From the NCBI GenBank assembly GCA_902590295.1, contig CACIWH010000001.1:45645-109644 (forward strand): DNA of 64,000 bases, read 5' to 3'. The position numbers and the translations under genes are program-made. Below the pieces are notes generated by a model, which made no database searches, was not told the origin of the DNA, and saw nothing but the letters and a program-made list of their open reading frames with translations. Below are positions 56,257 through 64,000 of the stretch, piece by piece; the stretch's first letter is position 1, and every line of letters starts with the position of its first letter. This DNA is from an uncultured Pelagibacteraceae bacterium. Lineage in GTDB: Bacteria; Pseudomonadota; Alphaproteobacteria; Pelagibacterales; Pelagibacteraceae.

Positions 56257-57192
56257 TTATAATTTTTTTTTTAGTTCATATGCTATTCTTTTGGTTTCAT
56301 CAAGTTTTTCATACTCCCAGGACTCTAATTTGTCATCAAATTCTCTTATGACATTCATTCTTTCAAATAATTTTCTGAATTTTTTAAATCTATTATCTTT
56401 TTTAGAAGGAGGTATCATTGCCACATATAAAGGTTTACCAGTTAAAGCCGCTTCAGAAATCATTGAGCTAGAATCGCAAGTGACAATTATGTAATCCGCA
56501 ATTCCGAGAGATGATAGATATGCATCTTTATCAACTTTATCAATAATAAGATGTTCTTTAGTAAAGAATTTTTTTGCAAGGTTTATTGTTTTAGACGGTG
56601 TTCTGTTTGAAGGTATTACTATTACCTGAAAATTATTATTAAGAACTTGTTTACTAATTTTTGAGAAAATATTTAGTAAATTTTGGTTTGAATATGCATA
56701 ATATTTAGTTGGACCACCCAGTATCAAAGTAATAATTTTTTTTTCTTTTGATATTTTTTCTAACAAATAATTTTTTTTTTCATTAATTTCCTCAGAAGTT
56801 AAATAGTGAATTGCCCCTTTTGAACTTATGATATTATCACCTTTTAAGTCATCATGTTCAGGGGAAATAATATAATCGAAATTTTTAAAATTGACCTTTG
56901 GATCTTGGACATGGATGTTTTTTATTTTTTTACTATTGATTTTTTTTAGAAATATTGATGGAATTACACTTTTTCTCCCACATGAAATAATTACATCAAA
57001 GTCTCTTTTAATATTATTTTTAAAAACAAACTTTTTAACAGGTGTAAATTTTGGTGGAATTAATTTCCAAAAACTATTTAATTCAACTTTTTCGTGAAAA
57101 TAATCTAGATCAAGAGCCTTTGCTAAACCTTCTACCTGACTAATCATGCCGTGTAATCCCTCTGTCAATAATAACCCTTTTAATTTGCCCAT
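56257..57192 (-). CDS. ELM1-like (DUF1022) GT-B-type protein
   Basis: A 311-residue member of the family named for plant mitochondrial fission protein ELM1. Visible parts: LLLTEGLHGMISQVEGLAKAL at 8-28, DVIISCGRKSVIPSIFL near 65-81, NIHVQDPKVNFKNFDYIISPEHDD near 92-115, LILGGPTKYYAYS near 155-167, and a C-terminal IIVTCDSSSMISEAALTGKPLYV near 234-256. These match the fold of GT-B glycosyltransferases of the MurG/LpxB type, but no activity is established that I know of. Alphaproteobacteria carry it commonly. It is divergent from trxB over only 21 bases and is followed by the putative oxygenase gene. Confidence 0.75.
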   Translation of the reverse strand: MGKLKGLLLTEGLHGMISQVEGLAKALDLDYFHEKVELNSFWKLIPPKFTPVKKFVFKNNIKRDFDVIISCGRKSVIPSIFLKKINSKKIKNIHVQDPKVNFKNFDYIISPEHDDLKGDNIISSKGAIHYLTSEEINEKKNYLLEKISKEKKIITLILGGPTKYYAYSNQNLLNIFSKISKQVLNNNFQVIVIPSNRTPSKTINLAKKFFTKEHLIIDKVDKDAYLSSLGIADYIIVTCDSSSMISEAALTGKPLYVAMIPPSKKDNRFKKFRKLFERMNVIREFDDKLESWEYEKLDETKRIAYELKKKL

Positions 57193-57198
57193 TAATTA

Positions 57199-57206
57199 CT
57201 ATATAG
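57199..57206. promoter_or_regulatory. Symmetric -10 element between trxB and the ELM1-like gene
   Basis: CTATATAG is a perfect palindrome placed in the 21-base gap between two divergent ATGs. It is 6 bases from the ELM1-like ATG (57192) and 7 bases from the trxB ATG (57214). TATATA can serve as a -10 on both strands at the same site. Both messages would then start at or beside their initiation codons. Confidence 0.45.
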
Positions 57207-57213
57207 CTTTCAT

Positions 57214-59375
<2,162 letters not shown>

Positions 59376-59394
59376 TTAATACTTTGTTTAATAT

Positions 59395-61569
59395 ATGCAA
59401 AATACTTATCAAGATTTAATTTCAGATATACAGAATAAAAATCCAAAGTTTGCTGGTAAATTAGAAGGTGGTAAAAAATTTAAAATAAAGTCTGATTTTA
59501 AACCAGCAGGAGATCAGCCTCAGGCTATTAAAAAATTAGTTAAAAGTGCAAAAAAGGGAGAGTTTAATCAAGTGTTATTAGGAGTAACTGGATCTGGGAA
59601 AACTTTTACAATGGCTAAAGTTATTGAAGAAACAAATAGACCTGCATTAATTTTAGCACCAAATAAAACTCTTGCTGCACAGCTTTATGGTGAAATGAAA
59701 ACTTTTTTTCCTGAAAATGCAGTGGAGTATTTTGTTTCCTATTATGACTACTACACGCCTGAAGCATATGTTCCAAGATCAGATACATACATTGAAAAGG
59801 AAGCGTCAATAAATGAACAAATAGATAGAATGAGACACTCAGCAACCAGATCCTTATTGGAAAGGGACGACGTTTTAATTGTAGCGAGTGTATCTTGTAT
59901 TTATGGTTTAGGGTCAGTTGAGGCATATAGCAAGATGACTTTAACACTTCAAAGGAATTATGATTATAATAGAGATCAAATAATTAAGTCGTTAGTTGCT
60001 CTTCAATATAAAAGAAATGATCAAAATTTTTATAGAGGAACATTTAGAGCACGAGGAGAGTATCTTGAGATATTTCCCTCACATCTTGAAGATAGAGCTT
60101 GGAGATTAAGTTTATTTGGGGACAAATTGGAAAAAATTGAGGAATTTGATCCATTAACTGGAGATCAAGTAAGAGAGTTAAATTTAATCAAAGTTTATGC
60201 AAATAGTCATTATATAACTCCTAAACCAACTGTGGAACAAGCAGTTATAAATATTAGAAAAGAATTAGAAATAACATTAAAAAAACATAAATCTGAAAAT
60301 AAATTACTTGAAGCCCAAAGATTAGAAGAGAGAACAAAGTTTGACTTAGAAATGATAGAGGCTACAGGCTCTTGTGCAGGTATAGAAAATTACTCTAGAT
60401 TTTTATCAGGTAGAAAGCCAGGGGAACCACCACCAACTCTATTTGAATACTTTCCAGACAACACTTTAGTTTTTGTTGATGAATCTCATGTAACAGTTCC
60501 TCAACTTAACGGAATGTTCAAAGGAGATAGATCAAGAAAAAGTACACTTGCGGAGTATGGTTTCCGTCTTCCATCTTGCATGGACAATAGACCTTTAAAG
60601 TTTGAAGAATGGGATTTAATGAGAACTCAAACTATATTTGTTTCTGCAACTCCTGGTCCTTGGGAATTAGAGCAAACGAAAGGTAAATTCATAGATCAAG
60701 TAATTAGACCGACAGGTTTGATTGATCCAGCGGTAGAGATTAAACCAGCTAAAAATCAAGTGGACGATTTAATGCATGAGTGTAAAAAAGTTATTGATAA
60801 AAATTATAGGGTTTTGGTCACTACTCTAACAAAAAAAATGGCTGAAGATTTAACAGAGTATCTTCATGAAAATGGAATTAAAGTAAGATACCTTCATTCA
60901 GATATTGATACACTTGAAAGAATAGAGATTATGCGTGACTTGAGGATGGGTGTATTTGATGTTCTTGTAGGAATAAATCTTCTAAGAGAAGGTCTTGATA
61001 TACCAGAGTGTGCATTAGTTGGAATTTTAGATGCAGATAAGGAGGGCTTCTTAAGATCAGAAACATCTTTAATTCAAACTATTGGTCGAGCAGCAAGAAA
61101 TGTTGATGGTAAAGTAATTCTTTATGCAGATAAAGAGACGAAAAGTATTAAGAAAGCATTAAAAGAAACTGATAGAAGAAGATCAATTCAAATAGAATAC
61201 AACAAAAAAAATAAAATTGATGCAAAGTCAGTAAAAAAAGAAATTAGTGATATTTTAGAAAGTGTTTACGAAAAAGATTATGTAAAAATTAGCGAGGGTT
61301 CAAATATTGGCGGAAATCTCAAAAAACACCTTAAAGCTCTAGATAAAAAAATGAAGGAGGCAGCTTCTAATCTTGAGTTTGAGGAAGCAGCAAAAATTCG
61401 AGACGAAATTAGAAAGCTGGAAAGCACAGAACTTGAAATAACTTTAAATCCTAAAATTAGACAATATGATGTTAAGAATAAACTATATCCTAAAGGACGT
61501 TCCACAATGGGGATGCCTGGAACAAAAGTAACGAAAAAGAAAGAAAAAAAATGGAAGCACAAAAAATAA
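59395..61569 (+). CDS. uvrB: UvrABC excision repair protein UvrB
   Basis: Damage-verifying helicase of nucleotide excision repair. The 724 residues carry Walker A GVTGSGKT (63-70), the beta-hairpin region [20 protein letters not shown] near 118-137, [10 protein letters not shown], and [16 protein letters not shown] (helicase motif VI). The UVR domain, which docks UvrC, is near 655-690 ([24 protein letters not shown]). Compared with E. coli it has about 24 extra N-terminal residues. It is the first gene in a run with the PTR1-like reductase, folB and uvrC, overlapping the reductase gene by 19 bases. Confidence 0.98.
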   Translation: MQNTYQDLISDIQNKNPKFAGKLEGGKKFKIKSDFKPAGDQPQAIKKLVKSAKKGEFNQVLLGVTGSGKTFTMAKVIEETNRPALILAPNKTLAAQLYGEMKTFFPENAVEYFVSYYDYYTPEAYVPRSDTYIEKEASINEQIDRMRHSATRSLLERDDVLIVASVSCIYGLGSVEAYSKMTLTLQRNYDYNRDQIIKSLVALQYKRNDQNFYRGTFRARGEYLEIFPSHLEDRAWRLSLFGDKLEKIEEFDPLTGDQVRELNLIKVYANSHYITPKPTVEQAVINIRKELEITLKKHKSENKLLEAQRLEERTKFDLEMIEATGSCAGIENYSRFLSGRKPGEPPPTLFEYFPDNTLVFVDESHVTVPQLNGMFKGDRSRKSTLAEYGFRLPSCMDNRPLKFEEWDLMRTQTIFVSATPGPWELEQTKGKFIDQVIRPTGLIDPAVEIKPAKNQVDDLMHECKKVIDKNYRVLVTTLTKKMAEDLTEYLHENGIKVRYLHSDIDTLERIEIMRDLRMGVFDVLVGINLLREGLDIPECALVGILDADKEGFLRSETSLIQTIGRAARNVDGKVILYADKETKSIKKALKETDRRRSIQIEYNKKNKIDAKSVKKEISDILESVYEKDYVKISEGSNIGGNLKKHLKALDKKMKEAASNLEFEEAAKIRDEIRKLESTELEITLNPKIRQYDVKNKLYPKGRSTMGMPGTKVTKKKEKKWKHKK

Positions 61570-62306
61570 TTATCACAGGTGGTGCTACCAGAATCGGTGC
61601 AGCAATTGCAGAACGATTATCTGGTTTTAATGTCCAGATTTTAATTCAATATAACAAATCAAAATCTAAAGCTGAAAATTTAAGACATGATTTAGAGCAA
61701 AAAGGCTCAAAAATTTATTTAATAAAAGCAGACCTGGGAAAAGAAAAAGATGTTTTAAAAATAGTCAAATTTGCAAAAAAAAATATGGGTTATCTTGATT
61801 GTCTTATTAATAATGCCTCTGTATTCGAAAATGATAAAATTGAAAATTTTAATTCAAAAAGTTGGAATAATCATCTAAATGCAAACTTAAAGGCACCAGC
61901 TATTTTATCCAAAGAATTTTCAAAATGTGTAGTTAAAGGTAACAACAATATTATCAACATTATAGATCAAAGAGTTTTTAAACTTACTCCATATTTTTTT
62001 TCTTATACTTTAAGCAAAGCTGGTCTTTATACTATGACTAAAACAAGTGCGATGAGTCTTGCGCCAAGAATAAGAGTTAATGGAATTGCACCGGGGCCTA
62101 CGATTAAAAATAAAAGACAATCTGTTGCCCACTTTAAAAAACAGTATCTGGCTACACCACTAAGAAGGCAGGTAAATGTTAATGATATTTGTAATGCAGT
62201 TGACTTTTTAATTAAAAATAGATCTATTACTGGTCAAGTTTTAGCGTTAGATAGTGGGCAGAGTTTGAATTGGCAAACTCCTGATGTATTGGGTGGTAAA
62301 GAATGA
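61551..62306 (+). CDS. PTR1/FolM-like short-chain dehydrogenase (putative pteridine reductase)
   Basis: NADPH-dependent SDR of 251 residues likely to reduce pteridines. The cofactor motif is TGGATRIG (9-16), with Arg in place of the usual Gly, the TGxxxRxG form seen in pteridine reductase PTR1 and FolM. The active site fits Asp139, Tyr152 and Lys156 (IIDQRV, FSYTLSK). The Asp-to-Tyr distance of 13 equals that of PTR1 (D181, Y194, K198), where Asp replaces the usual Ser. NNASVFEND and GIAPGPTI are typical of its alphaproteobacterial relatives. It overlaps uvrB by 19 bases and folB by 4, which ties it to folate. Whether it substitutes for dihydrofolate reductase is not known. Confidence 0.8.
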   Translation: MEAQKIIITGGATRIGAAIAERLSGFNVQILIQYNKSKSKAENLRHDLEQKGSKIYLIKADLGKEKDVLKIVKFAKKNMGYLDCLINNASVFENDKIENFNSKSWNNHLNANLKAPAILSKEFSKCVVKGNNNIINIIDQRVFKLTPYFFSYTLSKAGLYTMTKTSAMSLAPRIRVNGIAPGPTIKNKRQSVAHFKKQYLATPLRRQVNVNDICNAVDFLIKNRSITGQVLALDSGQSLNWQTPDVLGGKE

Positions 62307-62728
62307 AGAAAAGTAATATTGAAATTTTCAGAATAGGTAAAACAAAAAACCTATTTAATTACGAAAAAAAAGTTTTAATAAAAGAACTTATCCTAAATCT
62401 AAAACTAGGTTATTATGATTTTGAGAAAGAAAAACCTCAAAAAGTAAAGTTTTCATTAGAAATTGATTACAAAGATAAAAAACCATCAAATGATAAAGAT
62501 TTAAAATCTATAGTAAATTATTCAAAGGTGGTGCGACTTATAAAGAAACTAGTAAAAAATAAACATTATAATTTCCTAGAAACCCTAGCTGAAGATGTAT
62601 TTGATGAGCTTTTTAAAGATAAAAGAATTGAGAAAATAAATCTTAAAATAGAAAAACTTGAGATAATGAAGGACTGTTCGTCGGTTGGCATTCAAATTTC
62701 AAAAAAGAGAAGTTATGACAAATTCTAA
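62303..62728 (+). CDS. folB: Dihydroneopterin aldolase
   Basis: Splits 7,8-dihydroneopterin to 6-hydroxymethyl-dihydropterin and glycolaldehyde in folate synthesis. The 141 residues include [19 protein letters not shown] (family start ILxGxxGxxxxER-like), a central [14 protein letters not shown], the [12 protein letters not shown] segment and, near the end, [13 protein letters not shown]. About 20 residues precede the usual beginning, so a later start is possible. It overlaps the SDR by 4 bases and uvrC by 14. Its product would feed folP at 16204-17250. Confidence 0.84.
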   Translation: MKKSNIEIFRIGKTKNLFNYEKKVLIKELILNLKLGYYDFEKEKPQKVKFSLEIDYKDKKPSNDKDLKSIVNYSKVVRLIKKLVKNKHYNFLETLAEDVFDELFKDKRIEKINLKIEKLEIMKDCSSVGIQISKKRSYDKF

Positions 62729-64000
62729 TACAGGAAAAGATATTATAAAAAAAGAAATACCTTTAATTGCTAAATTGCCAGGTGTTTACAAAATGCTGAA
62801 CGAGAAAAATGAGGTTTTGTATGTTGGGAAAGCAAAAAATTTACCTAATAGATTGAAAAGTTATGTTTCAGAGAAAAATCATATTATCAGAACTGAGAGA
62901 ATGTTATCTCAAACTAGAAAGCTTGAAGTAACAACAACTTCAAACGAAAGTGAAGCTTTGCTATTAGAGGCCAATTTAATTAAAAAATATAAGCCAAGAT
63001 TTAATATATTATTGAGAGATGATAAATCGTTTCCTTTTATTTTTATTAGTAACAAAGAAAAGTGGCCACAAATAAAAAAACATAGAGGAAAAAAGGACAA
63101 AGAGGGTTTTTTCTTTGGTCCTTTTGCATCTGCAGGTTCTGCAAATTGGACCATAAAAATGATCCAAAAAATATTTCAGATAAGAATCTGTGATGACACT
63201 GTATTTAAAAATAGGGAAAGACCATGCATATTATATCAAATTAAAAGATGTTCTGGTCCTTGCGTAAATTTTATACACGAGAGTGATTATAAAAAATCTG
63301 TAGATGATGCCATTGACTTTGTCTCTGGAAAATCAAGAAAGATTCAAAAAAGTTTATCGGCACAAATGGAAACTGCTAGCGATGAACTAGATTTTGAAAA
63401 AGCTGCAATACTTAGGGATAGAATTAAATCACTCAATATTATTCAGTCATCTCAGAGAATTAATGAAGCGAACTTAGTAGAGGCTGATGTTATTGCTGGT
63501 TACAAAGAATCTGGTAAAACTTGTATCCAAGTTTTTTTTTATAGGTCTAAACAAAATTGGGGTAATCAAGCTTTTTTTCCCAAACACGATCCAGATGAAA
63601 ATTTAAGTAATATAATTAATTCTTTCGTTACACAATTTTATGAAAATAAAAGCGTACCTATAAATATTATTTTAAGTGAGGATATAAAAGAAAAACTATT
63701 AATCGAAAAAACTTTAAGTAAAAAAGAAAATAAACAAATTAGCATTTCAGTTGCTAAAAAAGGTTCAAAATTAAAAGTCATTAATCAAGCTCTCAAAAAT
63801 GCAAAAGATAGTTTAAATAGAAAAATATATGAGAGCCAAAATAATAAAGACTTATTTGAGAACATTTCACAAAAATTTGATCTTGAGAGCAATATTAACT
63901 TAGTGGAAGTATATGATAATAGTCATATTCAAGGTTCTGACAGCATAGGAGCATTAATTACATTTAGTGAAGAAGGTTTTATAAAGAAAAGATATAGAAA
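62715..64000 (+). CDS. uvrC: UvrABC excinuclease subunit UvrC (partial, 3' end outside window)
   Basis: Dual-incision nuclease of nucleotide excision repair. The frame opens at ATG 62715, 14 bases inside folB, and continues past the right edge for 428 codons; the full protein is usually about 610 residues. The GIY-YIG domain shows [20 protein letters not shown] near 22-41 and NRLKSYV. The Cys cluster is present as [21 protein letters not shown]. The UVR domain [18 protein letters not shown] lies near 216-233. The start of the RNase H-like endonuclease domain is seen in [19 protein letters not shown]. The RNase H active site and HhH domains lie partly beyond the window. Confidence 0.96.
   Translation, partial: MTNSNTGKDIIKKEIPLIAKLPGVYKMLNEKNEVLYVGKAKNLPNRLKSYVSEKNHIIRTERMLSQTRKLEVTTTSNESEALLLEANLIKKYKPRFNILLRDDKSFPFIFISNKEKWPQIKKHRGKKDKEGFFFGPFASAGSANWTIKMIQKIFQIRICDDTVFKNRERPCILYQIKRCSGPCVNFIHESDYKKSVDDAIDFVSGKSRKIQKSLSAQMETASDELDFEKAAILRDRIKSLNIIQSSQRINEANLVEADVIAGYKESGKTCIQVFFYRSKQNWGNQAFFPKHDPDENLSNIINSFVTQFYENKSVPINIILSEDIKEKLLIEKTLSKKENKQISISVAKKGSKLKVINQALKNAKDSLNRKIYESQNNKDLFENISQKFDLESNINLVEVYDNSHIQGSDSIGALITFSEEGFIKKRYR

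Overview
The window reads as a stretch of chromosome from a streamlined marine alphaproteobacterium of the SAR11 / Pelagibacterales type. The basis is a very AT-rich composition (about 30% G+C by eye), Lys/Asn/Ile-rich proteins, near-total coding density with gaps of mostly 0-100 bases, and no mobile elements. Typical alphaproteobacterial gene orders are present: tolQRAB-pal-ybgF-tilS-ftsH-folP-glmM, a zapA/coiled-coil pair divergent from tkt-gap-pgk-fba, yqeY-dnaG-rpoD, and SDR-folB-uvrC. A DUF1013/TrcR gene, found in alphaproteobacteria, is also here. The assignment is by gene content and order only; no database search was possible.

Layout. 1-2.4 kb (minus): glyS (cut by the window edge), glyQ, and a single-domain S49 peptidase. 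2.5-8.3 kb: isoprenoid and cofactor genes (long-chain polyprenyl diphosphate synthase, pdxH, aroC, dxs, ispA, xseB). 8.3-12.8 kb (plus): a Sua5-type t6A enzyme, an ABC-2 exporter pair, tRNA-Arg (opposite strand), rluD and rpoH. 12.8-28.5 kb (minus): a long run of purA, thiD, glmM, folP, ftsH, tilS, ybgF, pal, tolBARQ, a phage-type RuvC-like resolvase, yebC, a YmdB-type phosphodiesterase, 5-formyl-THF cyclo-ligase, zapA and a coiled-coil protein. 28.5-36.8 kb (plus): tkt-gap-pgk-fba-thiE-efp-suhB-rpmE-trcR-rpsU-tRNA-fMet. 36.8-40.7 kb (minus): a 5S rRNA gene standing alone with its own promoter, running into rpmJ, a 36-residue aa3 oxidase subunit IV, the three-gene transhydrogenase and a small transaldolase.

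40.7-46.9 kb (minus) is the only accessory-looking region. It is a six-gene surface-polysaccharide island (GDP-fucose synthesis, FkbM methyltransferase, GT-C-like membrane protein, WecA/MraY-type transferase, GT2) between the 5S gene and rpoD. 46.9-51.1 kb is the rpoD-dnaG-yqeY block. carAB is divergent from it. Then come a 2OG-Fe(II) oxygenase/ELM1-like pair, trxB, an aspartate-type aminotransferase, uvrB, a PTR1-like pteridine reductase, folB and uvrC (cut by the window edge).

How the genes fit together. The central-carbon block makes sugar phosphates for gluconeogenesis and the pentose pathway. Dxs and transketolase both need thiamine diphosphate, and thiE sits in the transketolase operon. 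Folate genes (folP, folB, PTR1-like SDR, cyclo-ligase) are spread through the window. The Tol-Pal system and CpoB serve the outer membrane during division beside zapA.

No wholly new multi-gene system is evident. The best leads are the phage-type RuvC at the ancestral ruvC position, the solo 5S gene with its own promoter and polysaccharide island, the odd rpsU start, the symmetric and leaderless promoters, the repeated 4-base convergent stop overlaps, and the PTR1-type SDR.
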